From Polyangium fumosum (lineage in GTDB: Bacteria > Myxococcota_A > Polyangia > Polyangiales > Polyangiaceae): a DNA stretch of 64,000 nucleotides. Below are positions 8,899 to 16,563 of the stretch, one piece after another (the stretch's first letter is position 1; every line of letters starts with the position of its first letter). Both the position numbers and the translations under genes were made by a program. The notes under the pieces were generated by a model, which searched no databases, was not told the origin of the DNA, and saw only the letters and a list, made by a program, of their open reading frames with translations. The stretch is taken from contig NZ_SSMQ01000042.1 in assembly GCF_005144585.1 (NCBI RefSeq), positions 1-64,000 of the forward strand. Reading direction: 5' to 3'.

Positions 8899-9590
8899 TG
8901 GAGACTCCTCGTGGTAAGCAGGTCGAGGCGCCGAAGATAGCAGCGAAGACTCTGACGGCAAATCCATATAATTTTCTTCGTATACGATCAGGTGACCGAG
9001 CAAGCAGCGCCGCGCGTGTGGGGGGCGACAGGTGCAATTCTGTGTTTCTTTTTCGTGAAGATCACGAAACGCCCTGAAGGCACACGCGACGGCGCCGGGT
9101 GGGAGGAGACCGTCTCCGGGAGGGGGAGGACGGTCTCCAGAGACAGAGGCGCGTGTCTTCCGGGAGGGTGCGACCCTCTTGCAAGAGGGTCGGGAGCGTC
9201 GTCGAGGGGGAGGAGAGCCTCCTCCGGAAGGGGCGCGGGTGTCTCGGGGAGGAAGGACAGGGCCTCCAGGGAAGGACGCGACCCTCCTGCAAGAGGGTCG
9301 CGCGTGTCCTTGGGGTGCATGAGAACCCTGTCCCGGAAGGGACGAGGGGTCGCGAGCGGCGGTCGGGAGGGTCTCGGAGAGGGGGGATGGCATTCGAGGG
9401 GAGGGACGAGAGCGTCCTCCGGGAGGGGCGAGAGCCTCTTGAAGAGGGATGGCGGTGTTTTCGAAAAGGGTTGGGAGCGTTTTTGGGGGGGATGGGACCG
9501 TCGTGGGGGAGGGGCGAGAGGGGCGCCCGACTTCCGCCTTGCCCCTGCCCGTTCGTCCTGCGACCCTCGACCTCTCCGCAGGAGACCGTC
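8899..9590. other. Intergenic region between divergent genes, mostly repeat array
   Basis: 692 nt between the divergent starts of the HhH lipoprotein (8898, minus) and the frameshifted exported-protein gene (9591, plus). 8899-9100 is of ordinary composition and presumably holds the minus-strand promoter; an AT-rich stretch at 8962-8985 is the best candidate. 9101-9523 is the palindrome array listed separately. Several frames stay open across the array on both strands, but none starts or codes convincingly. Confidence 0.6.
9101..9523. repeat. Tandem array of short palindromes, ~21-22 nt period
   Basis: About 20 degenerate units of 19-24 nt, roughly CGAGAGCGTCCTCCGGGAGG in consensus. Most are centred on a small palindrome: GACCCTCTTGCAAGAGGGTC (9172-9191, perfect 20-mer), GACCCTCCTGCAAGAGGGTC (9280-9299), TCCCGGAAGGGA (9331-9342), CCTCCGGGAGG (9416-9426), CCTCTTGAAGAGG (9435-9447) and TTTTCGAAAA (9458-9467). 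Centres fall at a near-constant step; the first two listed are 108 nt apart, five units of 21.6. The sequence differs between units while the palindrome is kept. Unit lengths are not all multiples of three, so a protein repeat is unlikely. Confidence 0.75.
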
Positions 9591-10318
9591 TTGAGCCGCG
9601 CAACCGTCCTCCTCGCCGTCCTCGCCGTCCTCGCCGCGAGCCCCGCGTGCGCCGTGACCCCCGCCGGCAGCCACCCCGACGTCGTCACCATCGAGTCCCC
9701 GCGCCCCGCAGCCCCGCAACCCGGCCCCCGCGCGGCCTCCGTGATCACCACGTCGGCCACCCTCGACGTCCCCGCCGCCGTGATACGGGCGCATTCGAAC
9801 GCGTGGAGAAGATCCCCGACTCGGCGCTCGTTCTTCGATCCGACGAATCGGGCGCGAAGGACATCACCTTCCACGCCCCCGACGGCCGCGTGCACGAGGG
9901 CGATCTGCTCCGCCCAGGGACGGGCGTCGGCGCGCACGTCGTCGGCGACGTCGCCGTCATCCTCTCTTTGCCCCGTCCCGCGACGAACGACGACGTGGTG
10001 CTCGATCGCCCGCTCGAATTCGCACTTCTGCCGCGCGCGAGCACCACGGCGCGCCGGCTCCCGGGGCGTTACGCGAAGCACCTCTTCGACGCTGGGCCGG
10101 CCCTCTGGATCGGCAGCCACATGCTTTCGGGCCCGCTGGTCTTCTCGCTCATCGACAAACGCTCCCAGGACATCCTCGCCTCCGCCGTGGCGCGCGACGA
10201 TGCCCAGGGGGGATGTGCGATCGCAGGCGCCGCCGCCGGCGGCCAGAATGCGCTGGCATTCGTGGAGGCCGGCGCGGATTGCCGGCCGCGGATCCGGGTC
10301 GTGCGGGTTTCGCGCTGA
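9591..10318 (+). pseudogene. Exported/lipoprotein gene with single-base frameshift
   Basis: The likely start is TTG 9591, six to seven nt after GGAG. It gives a signal peptide LSRATVLLAVLAVLAASPAC and a proline-rich segment up to about PAAV (9782). The sensible continuation (DTGAFERVEKIPDSALVLRS through RVVRVSR) is in a different frame and ends at TGA 10316-10318. Restoring one lost base in the run CCGCCGCCGTG (about 9772-9783) joins the two frames into a ~242-residue exported protein. Neither frame alone makes a plausible gene: the first loses its end, the second its signal. This is either a true recent inactivation or an indel in the assembly within a GC-rich run. The function is not recognised. 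Confidence 0.6.
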
Positions 10319-10330
10319 CGTCGCCGAGCA

Positions 10331-11458
10331 TCAGCGCAAGAGCGCGTCTTGCAGGTACGTCACCCAGCTCCCGGTCTTGACATCCATGGCCTTCATGCTG
10401 CCCCCATCGTCCCAGTAGGCCCAGGCAATGCCTCGCAGCTCGGCTTCGCGCCGGATCAGGCGCACGTAGGTCGCGCGTGATGGCTGATCGGCGTTGTCGA
10501 TGCAGCCGAACTCGCCCATGTAGACCCGGCGCCCGGTGGCCTGGATGTAGCGGTCCACCTTCTCGAACTCGGCCCGCACCCCCGCCGGCCCATTGGGGTT
10601 CTGCGACGCGGGCTGTGTATTGTAGCGGGTGAACCAATCGTTCACCCAGCCCACCCGCTGCGCCGCGGGGACAGGCGTGAGCGGCGCGGCCGGGGGGCCG
10701 GGGAAGACGATCCCGGTCGTGCCATATTCCGGATCCATCCACGGCGAGCCCTGGTGCGTGAAGAGGATGGGCTGATACATGTGAAACGTGGGGATCAGGT
10801 TGGGGTCGTCCTCGGGCAGGACGAGCTCGTCCAGCCAATCCGCCGAGGCCCAGAAGTAGCCGTCGACGATGATCCGCCGCGTGGGGTTTTTCGCCCGGAT
10901 GAGGGTGATGGCCTTGTTGGAGATCTCATTGACGATGGCGGCGTTCAAGTTTCCGTTGGGCTCGTTGAGCAGCTCGAAGACCACGCTCGGGGGGCGATTC
11001 GCGTAGCGCTCGGCGAGCTGCGCCCAGATCCCCAGGAACCGCTCCTTGTGCGCGGCCGGGTCCTTCATCAGCTCCTCATAGTGGTGGAAATCGACGATCA
11101 CCGAGAGCCCCCGCGCCGTCGCCCGATCGAGCGCCCAGTCGACGCGCCCGAGGAAGGCCGCGTCGAGGGTGAACGGCTCGCTCGCCTGCGCGTGCGCGTT
11201 GAAGCGCACCGGGAGCCGGACGTGATCCAGGCCGGCGGCGGCCGCCATCTCGAAATGGCGCTCGTCGAGCGTCACCCCCCAGGCCCCCTCGCTCGGCGCG
11301 TCGAGGGCGTTGCCCAGGTTGATGCCGCGCCGGAAACCCTCGAATGGCGCGGAATGCGCGACCCCGGCGGGGTTCGGCGTGATGTCCCGGGCCGAGCCCC
11401 GAGGGATGCAACCGGAGACCAGGGGAATCCACAAAAGTACAGGCCACGACGCGCGCAT
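10331..11458 (-). CDS. Glycoside hydrolase family 5 lipoprotein (cellulase-like)
   Basis: 375 residues. ATG 11458 follows GGAGG. Signal peptide with lipobox LVSGC. The catalytic domain begins FRRGINLGNALDAPSEGAWG, the classic GH5 opening (RG-NLGN). It continues with HVRLPVRF, VIVDFHHYEELM, ELLNEPNG (acid/base Glu166 in NEP), TFHMYQPILFTH and VYMGEFG (nucleophile Glu316), then ends with WAYWDDGG. All eight-barrel landmarks of clan GH-A are present, so it should be an active retaining beta-glycosidase, most likely an endo-glucanase or mannanase, tethered to the membrane by lipid. It converges on the frameshifted gene with a 12-nt gap. In-frame starts at 11488 and 11698 are poorer. Confidence 0.92.
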   Translation of the reverse strand: MRASWPVLLWIPLVSGCIPRGSARDITPNPAGVAHSAPFEGFRRGINLGNALDAPSEGAWGVTLDERHFEMAAAAGLDHVRLPVRFNAHAQASEPFTLDAAFLGRVDWALDRATARGLSVIVDFHHYEELMKDPAAHKERFLGIWAQLAERYANRPPSVVFELLNEPNGNLNAAIVNEISNKAITLIRAKNPTRRIIVDGYFWASADWLDELVLPEDDPNLIPTFHMYQPILFTHQGSPWMDPEYGTTGIVFPGPPAAPLTPVPAAQRVGWVNDWFTRYNTQPASQNPNGPAGVRAEFEKVDRYIQATGRRVYMGEFGCIDNADQPSRATYVRLIRREAELRGIAWAYWDDGGSMKAMDVKTGSWVTYLQDALLR

Positions 11459-11690
11459 TCGAATCGCCTCCAGCCGCCACGCTGCCATGACGAGCGGCCG
11501 GCGGCAAGACCGGTTCCGCGGCATTGCGTGGGGAGACGATTCCGCTGCCGCACGAGGCCGCTGCGCTCGAAGTGGCGCCCACGTGTGTCCCTCGACGACT
11601 GTGAAGCCCGTGTGAAGGAATGTTGGGACAGTGCCTTCCCCTTCGCCGGGCGTGGACGTGCCGCTACAGTGCGCGGCACGAGGTGATTCG

Positions 11691-12386
11691 ATGGACACGA
11701 CGACGGCTTCCCCGAACTCGCTGAACCGCGCGGATGTGCGCGACCTGCTCGACCGGCTGCACCGCCGCGCGCGTGGAGACTACCTGAAGCTCCCCTTCAA
11801 GGTGCCGGCCCTGGCCAAGGGCCTTCTCCGCGGCCAGACGGTGACGGAAATCTTCACGGCCGGGGTGGCGCGTGATCTTTATCTGCCCGTCTCGCCCGAG
11901 CAGGGGCGTTTTCTCTACCTGATGGCGCGCACCGTGGGCGCGCGGTCGATCGTCGAGTTCGGGACATCGTTCGGCCTTTCGACCCTCTACCTCGCCGCGG
12001 CGGTGACCGACAATGGGGGAGGGAAGGTGATCGGCACGGAGCTTGAGCCGGGCAAGCACGCGGTCGCGACCGACAACCTCCGGGTCGCGGGTTTCGGCGA
12101 GGTGGCCGAGGTGCGGCTCGGCGACGCCCTCCAGACGCTGCGCGATGTGCCAGGGCCGGTGGACATGGTGCTGCTCGACGGCTGGAAAGACCTGTACATG
12201 CCGGTGCTCGAGCTGCTCAAGCCGAAGCTCCGCAAAGGTTCGGTGGTGCTCGCGGACAACATCTTCACGTTCAAGAAGGCGCTGCGGCCGTTCGTAGAAT
12301 ATATGCAATCGGGGAAGAACGGATTTCAGTCGACGACGCTCTCCATCGCCGACGGCTTCGAATATTCGTATTACGAAGGGGCGTAA
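11691..12386 (+). CDS. SAM-dependent O-methyltransferase family protein
   Basis: 231 residues; ATG 11691 follows GAGGTG. Motif I of class I methyltransferases is VEFGTSFGLST (residues 88-98). GTELEPGKHAVATDNLR gives the acidic end of beta-2 and the helix after it, LGDALQTL is the beta-3/4 region, and VDMVLLDGWKDLYMPVLELL holds the metal/substrate Asp of the catechol O-methyltransferase-like family. VVLADN completes the metal site (Asp-Asn). It probably transfers a methyl group to a phenolic or small-molecule hydroxyl in a metal-dependent way; substrate unknown. It is divergent from the GH5 gene over 232 nt. Confidence 0.85.
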   Translation: MDTTTASPNSLNRADVRDLLDRLHRRARGDYLKLPFKVPALAKGLLRGQTVTEIFTAGVARDLYLPVSPEQGRFLYLMARTVGARSIVEFGTSFGLSTLYLAAAVTDNGGGKVIGTELEPGKHAVATDNLRVAGFGEVAEVRLGDALQTLRDVPGPVDMVLLDGWKDLYMPVLELLKPKLRKGSVVLADNIFTFKKALRPFVEYMQSGKNGFQSTTLSIADGFEYSYYEGA

Positions 12387-12393
12387 TCGCTCG

Positions 12394-12421
12394 CGGGAGG
12401 CGGAGGCGGGAGCAGGAGCGG
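12394..12421 (+). repeat. Short purine-rich hexamer tract
   Basis: GGGAGGCGGAGGCGGGAGCAG and neighbouring bases just after the methyltransferase stop form a short run of GGAGGC/GGGAGC units. It is like those at 18.86 and 24.16 kb. Confidence 0.5.
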
Positions 12422-12525
12422 CCGAAATCTGTTTGTGGACCGTTCTCGAGGAAGGCAGGGCAGGTCGAGCGCCAGAACCGTCGCCTTCGCCGCGGCGGCA
12501 CGGTAGAAGGACGCAGAACGGACCC

Positions 12526-13680
12526 ATGACCCGCCGCCACCTCAGCCTCCTCGCGCTCGGCGCGCTCCTCATCGGCTTCCTCGTGATCCTGCTCCGCGAG
12601 CCCGCATGGGCCGCGCGCAACGCGGCCATCCTCGTGGGTTTGATCGCGGCCGTTCTCTGGACCCTCGCGCGAGATTTCGTGATGGGGCAGGTCCCGGAAG
12701 AGGACTACAGCGCGCTTTCGTCATGGCTCGTCGCCCCCAGCCGCCGTAACACCTATCCCGTCGCCCAGATCGCCATCGTCGGACGCCAGGGGTGCGCGCG
12801 CGCCGACAGCCGCGCGCTCCGCGACGAGCTACGCGCCGCGCGACGCGCGCTCGCCAGCGAGGGTGTGTACGTGAAGCGCACGGACTGGGAACAGTTCGCG
12901 GATCGGCTCGACAAAGCGCCGCTCGTCCTCGATAGGGGCGAGGACGACCTCTTTCGGCTCGCCGTGCTCGGCCAGCTCGACCGCGGGCGAGAGCACCTCG
13001 CCGCCCGGGTCGCCGATCTGCGGAACGGCGGCAACGAGGAGGCCCGTGCCCTCGCGCTGCTGCTCGAATGGATGGCCTCCGGCGCGGCCGACGAGGCGGA
13101 GGCGGAGAGGATCGCGGAGAAGCTCGATCCGGACGCCACCCACTTCGAGTCCTGCGCGCCCTGGCTCCTCTTCGCTCGCCCCAACAAACGAGCGCGGCGC
13201 CTGCTGTCGCAGGCGCGCAAGGAGTGGAAGAAGGACTTCGCGGAAGCCGATGAGGAGGACAGCGATGAAGATTTCGCCGACCACGTCCATCGGACGGGCG
13301 CCGTGGTCGAGCTGCTGTCCGTCGTGGTGGCGGCCTGGGACGGCGGCGACGCGCGCGCGAGGCTCCCGCAGGCCTTCCGCACGTACTACGAGAAGTCCGT
13401 CGACTTTTACGGGCTCATCGCCCCCGTCTCGGCCGCCTGGCTGGAGACGAAGATCACCGGAGAGCCACGATCGCCCCGTGAGGCGCTGGCGCAGCTTCGA
13501 GCCTACATCCCGCCCATCACCCCGCCCCCCGATCAAAAGGCCGCCGCCGCCCCCGCGATCCGGGCGATCGACGCGACCCTCGAGAAGCTCGTGCTGGGCA
13601 TGGGGCTGACGGTGCGTGAGGGCCCAGGTGGGATCTGGCTCGTGGCGAAGCCGCAGGAGGTCAGCCGGGACTTCATCTGA
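12526..13680 (+). CDS. Membrane protein of unknown function, cytosolic helical domain
   Basis: 384 residues from ATG 12526. Two transmembrane helices close together at the N-terminus (LSLLALGALLIGFLVILL and NAAILVGLIAAVLWTLA) form a hairpin anchor. About 330 mainly helical, charged residues follow, including an acidic stretch EADEEDSDEDF near residue 245. Most of the protein is therefore on the cytosolic side. The arrangement of paired helices (LRDELRAARRALASEGVYVKRTDWEQF; LAVLGQLDRGREHLAARVADL) suggests a TPR-like solenoid. I do not recognise a family. It is followed by 241 nt before the kinase gene, so it is probably monocistronic. Confidence 0.7.
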   Translation: MTRRHLSLLALGALLIGFLVILLREPAWAARNAAILVGLIAAVLWTLARDFVMGQVPEEDYSALSSWLVAPSRRNTYPVAQIAIVGRQGCARADSRALRDELRAARRALASEGVYVKRTDWEQFADRLDKAPLVLDRGEDDLFRLAVLGQLDRGREHLAARVADLRNGGNEEARALALLLEWMASGAADEAEAERIAEKLDPDATHFESCAPWLLFARPNKRARRLLSQARKEWKKDFAEADEEDSDEDFADHVHRTGAVVELLSVVVAAWDGGDARARLPQAFRTYYEKSVDFYGLIAPVSAAWLETKITGEPRSPREALAQLRAYIPPITPPPDQKAAAAPAIRAIDATLEKLVLGMGLTVREGPGGIWLVAKPQEVSRDFI

Positions 13681-13861
13681 CGGCGCGCGGCCGCTCCCGC
13701 GCCACGTCCTCCAGGATGGACCGCGCGATGCGTCAGCACGCGCCAATGGCAAGAACACGGGGCGCTTCGTCTGGCACGGGATCCAGGCGGATTGACGGTG
13801 CCGCAATGGAGGGCGCTGAAGGAGGCGCGTGATCCAGGTAGGTCGTCCATCCCCCTCTTCC

Positions 13862-13917
13862 ACCCTACCCGATGCCCGGATATACCCTACCATCCGTGGC
13901 TCGAGCCCCCGTAGGGT
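13862..13917 (+). promoter_or_regulatory. Leader with repeats complementary to the kinase Shine-Dalgarno
   Basis: Two copies of ACCCTAC (13862-13868 and 13884-13890) face one GTAGGGT (13911-13917). The latter contains the only Shine-Dalgarno-like sequence (GTAGGG) in front of ATG 13922. Pairing of either upstream copy with it would hide the ribosome binding site, giving two alternative stems. A regulatory role is inference. Confidence 0.4.
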
Positions 13918-13921
13918 TGTG

Positions 13922-15574
13922 ATGACGAACGACTGCGCGTTGAGAGACGTTGATTCAGCGACGGCAAGCGAGTCCATAGACAGCTTCGTTCGCAAAGTGG
14001 CCCGCGCGCCGGCGATGCAGCCCCCCGTCTCCTTGGAAGTGGGCTCCGTCATCGATGATACATTCCGCGTCGAGCGGGCTCTGGGTCGCGGAGGCATGGG
14101 AATCGTCTTCCTTGCGCGCGACATCCGGCTCGATCGACCGGTCGCGATCAAGGTTCTACGCTTCGCCGACGCGCGCGCCGAAAAGCTCATGCTCCGTGAG
14201 GCGAGGGTCCTGGCGCGTTGCGCGCACCCCAACGTCGTCACCATCTACGAAGCTGGGACACACGCGGGGCAGGTCTTCCTCGCCATGGAGTACGTGGACG
14301 CGGGGACGCTTCGGAGCTGGTTGAACGAGCGATCCCGCACCTGGCAGGAGATCCTCGAGAAGTTCTTGCAAGCCGCGCGGGGACTCGCGGCGGCCCACAA
14401 GGCGGGCCTCGTGCACCACGATTTCAAGCCGGATAACGTGCTCATCGGCGAGGACGCCCGCGTGAGGGTGGCTGATTTCGGGCTCGCTCGGGTGATCGCC
14501 CCCCAGATGGACAGCGAGGAGCACCTCGGCATCGGTCAAAGCCACGTCCCTGCAGGCACACCGACGTACGCATCACCGGAGCAGCGCACGGGGATCACGG
14601 ATGCGCGATCGGACCAATACTCGTTTTGTGTTGCCCTTCGTGAGGGGCTCGACGGCGTTCCGCGCGTCCCGAGTCGGATCCGTCGAATCATCGCTCGCGG
14701 GCTCGAAGAAGACCCGAGCCGTCGCTGGGAATCGATGGAGGTCCTGGCGACGCAGCTCGAGCTCGCGCGTCGGTCGAGCGCGCGGCGGCTCGTGGCGCTC
14801 GGTATCTCCATCGCAATGGCAGCATCGCTCGGGTTCGTCGCATTGCGCCCCAAAGCGCTGGTCGTCGACCCCTATGCGTGGACCGGCAGCACCTACGATG
14901 GGTACGACGCGGACTTGGGTGCGACGGACGAGCGTACGTGTTTCCTCACGGGATTCTCCGCCAACCTCGAGGGCGTCGACTGGACGAGGCCCGCACGCGC
15001 GGGTATTTACGAGGATCCACAGTCCAAGCGGTGGGGGCTGGAAGTGGACTCTGCCAGAGGAGGGGTCGTGCATGTCGAATCGGCGTGTGTCGATAGCATA
15101 ACTGGATACATCGGTGTCAAGAGCTGGGACAGCGCGTCGAGCGATCCCCATCCGATCCAGCTCGCAGCCGTGACGCCGCGTCGTCAATGTTTCTTCACCG
15201 AAATCGCCGTCGTGGATGGTCTGGAATCCGAATTGGATGACGTGCGTGTTTGGCACGACGGGCAAAATTGGTGGCTCGGGGGGAGCCGCGCGAGCCCGGG
15301 AAAGCTTGGGCTCCGCGCCTACGCGGCGTGTATGGACATCGGTCGCGCGTTCACGTCCGGGAGCGTCGAGGGTCAAGCGACACCCTTGAAGAACGGCGTA
15401 CCGGGGCAGGACCTGTCCCCTGACGCCAAAGTATGTTTTCTCTCCAGTGTTGGTGGGAGGTTTCGCTCGGACGAGCTCTACGACGGAGCGGGCATCCGCT
15501 ACGATAAGCGGACAAAGAAGTGGCAGGTTTATGCCACGAAGGGAAAGCGCGTGTCGTACGTCTGCGTCAAGTAG
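13922..15574 (+). CDS. Membrane Ser/Thr protein kinase with short C-lobe and exported triple repeat
   Basis: 550 residues. The kinase domain (about 45-270) has the Gly loop GRGGMGIVF, VAIKVL (ATP Lys), a catalytic loop HHDFKPDN (residues 165-172; His replaces Arg of HRD) and VADFGLAR (Asp185), then GTPTYASPEQR. After SDQYSFCVALREGLDG the sequence goes directly to VPSRIRRIIARGL, skipping the 30-40 residues that normally carry helices F-G. A transmembrane helix (about 290-308) follows, then an exported region with three related ~65-residue units, each opening with a CFL/CFF/CFL motif and closing with a second Cys. It lies 27 nt upstream of an ECF-like sigma factor, so a membrane signal may control that factor by phosphorylation. 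Kinase activity despite the gap is uncertain. Confidence 0.8.
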   Translation: MTNDCALRDVDSATASESIDSFVRKVARAPAMQPPVSLEVGSVIDDTFRVERALGRGGMGIVFLARDIRLDRPVAIKVLRFADARAEKLMLREARVLARCAHPNVVTIYEAGTHAGQVFLAMEYVDAGTLRSWLNERSRTWQEILEKFLQAARGLAAAHKAGLVHHDFKPDNVLIGEDARVRVADFGLARVIAPQMDSEEHLGIGQSHVPAGTPTYASPEQRTGITDARSDQYSFCVALREGLDGVPRVPSRIRRIIARGLEEDPSRRWESMEVLATQLELARRSSARRLVALGISIAMAASLGFVALRPKALVVDPYAWTGSTYDGYDADLGATDERTCFLTGFSANLEGVDWTRPARAGIYEDPQSKRWGLEVDSARGGVVHVESACVDSITGYIGVKSWDSASSDPHPIQLAAVTPRRQCFFTEIAVVDGLESELDDVRVWHDGQNWWLGGSRASPGKLGLRAYAACMDIGRAFTSGSVEGQATPLKNGVPGQDLSPDAKVCFLSSVGGRFRSDELYDGAGIRYDKRTKKWQVYATKGKRVSYVCVK

Positions 15575-15601
15575 ACCTTGTGCTCCTTTGGAGGCGAAGG
15601 T

Positions 15602-16213
15602 ATGTCGAAAGTGCCTGGAAATTCGGCCGACAGAATCGAATTCGAAGCGGAGATGCAGAGCTTATTTCGTGCCGGTGAGCTCAGGCAGGTGGTCACACGG
15701 ACGTTGCAAGCGTATGGGCCCGAGGTCTTCGGCTTCTTGTTCGCGATCGTCGGCTCGGAGCACGATGCAGCGGACATCTTTGGTGAATTCAGCTTCGACC
15801 TATGGGCAGGCATCGCTGCCTTCGAGTGGCGCTGTTCGCTGAGAACGTGGGTCTACACGCTCGCTCGGCATCAACTTGGGCGATTCGATCGCACGCAAAA
15901 GAGGGAGCGGCGGCACCTGCGTCAAACCCCTTTTTCGGACATTGCGGAAATCCTGCAGTTCGCGGCGCAGCTCAGCTCCGAGACGCTGCCCCATTTGAAG
16001 AGCAACGCCAAGTCGGCCTTTGTTCGCATGCGTGAAGAGCTCGATCCGGAGGACCAAATGCTGCTCATCCTCCGCGTGGATCGGAACCTCTCTTGGACCG
16101 ACGTGGCGAGCGTGATGGGGGGGGTCAACACCGCGGCGCTTCGCAAGCGCTTCGAACGGCTCAAGGAGCGGCTGCACGAGATGGCTCGCGCGGAGAAGCT
16201 CTTGCCGGAGTGA
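15602..16213 (+). CDS. ECF-like RNA polymerase sigma factor
   Basis: 203 residues; ATG 15602 follows GGAGGCGAAG. The sigma-2 region is visible as TLQAYGPEVFGFLFAIVG and DAADIFGEFSFDLWAGIAAF, followed by WRCSLRTWVYTLARHQLGRF (region 2.3-2.4, promoter melting and -10 contact). After a linker, sigma-4 is LDPEDQMLLILRVDRNLSWTDVASVMG and LRKRFERLKERL, the helix-turn-helix for the -35 element. It is the second gene after a membrane Ser/Thr kinase, with no anti-sigma gene nearby. Kinase-linked ECF groups without anti-sigma factors are known, the best studied being EcfP/PpkT2 of Vibrio parahaemolyticus. Its G+C is lower than that of neighbours outside 13.9-18.8 kb. Target promoters are unknown. Confidence 0.85.
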   Translation: MSKVPGNSADRIEFEAEMQSLFRAGELRQVVTRTLQAYGPEVFGFLFAIVGSEHDAADIFGEFSFDLWAGIAAFEWRCSLRTWVYTLARHQLGRFDRTQKRERRHLRQTPFSDIAEILQFAAQLSSETLPHLKSNAKSAFVRMREELDPEDQMLLILRVDRNLSWTDVASVMGGVNTAALRKRFERLKERLHEMARAEKLLPE

Positions 16214-16563
16214 CAATCCGCGAGGGCGCGACGCGTCGAACGCGTGGCCCGAGGCCTGCGCGCACGACCGATCGACGCGGGGGCGGGAGGCCAAGGGCCG
16301 GCGAGATGGGGTAGCTTGCGCGGCCTCATTCCCGCCCTCGACGCTCTTTTTTGTCCCCAGCAAGATTTCGACGGTCACGCGTCGAGCGAGCGTGGCTCTA
16401 CCACAGATGTCACGCGCCGCGCATGGCGCATCACGCTCGATCTATCCATTGCTCGATGGCTGGAAGAAATGCCGCCATGGCGGAGCTACGTGATTTTTGT
16501 CTCTGCCGAAGATGATCGGACGGCGTGAACGAGGCGGCCGAAAGAAAGGATGAGGAGATTCAT
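16214..16563. other. Intergenic region of lower G+C before the beta-lactamase-fold gene
   Basis: 350 nt. A 94-codon open frame (16244-16528, plus) is present, but its product matches nothing I recognise and it lacks a Shine-Dalgarno sequence, so it is not annotated as a gene. The last 130 nt have reduced G+C and probably include the promoter of the gene at 16564. That gene is a candidate target of the sigma factor just upstream. Confidence 0.4.

Noticed and set aside
9101-9523. Palindrome array read as a CRISPR array
   Set aside because: Units are 19-24 nt with no constant repeat plus variable spacer, and no cas genes are in the window.
9099-9530. Palindrome array read as a protein repeat (7-residue units)
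   Set aside because: Unit length varies and does not stay a multiple of three, and several frames on both strands are open, so no single coding frame is favoured.
16244-16528. 94-codon open frame before the beta-lactamase-fold gene
   Set aside because: No Shine-Dalgarno, no recognised motif, and composition like non-coding sequence. Could be a remnant but not supported.
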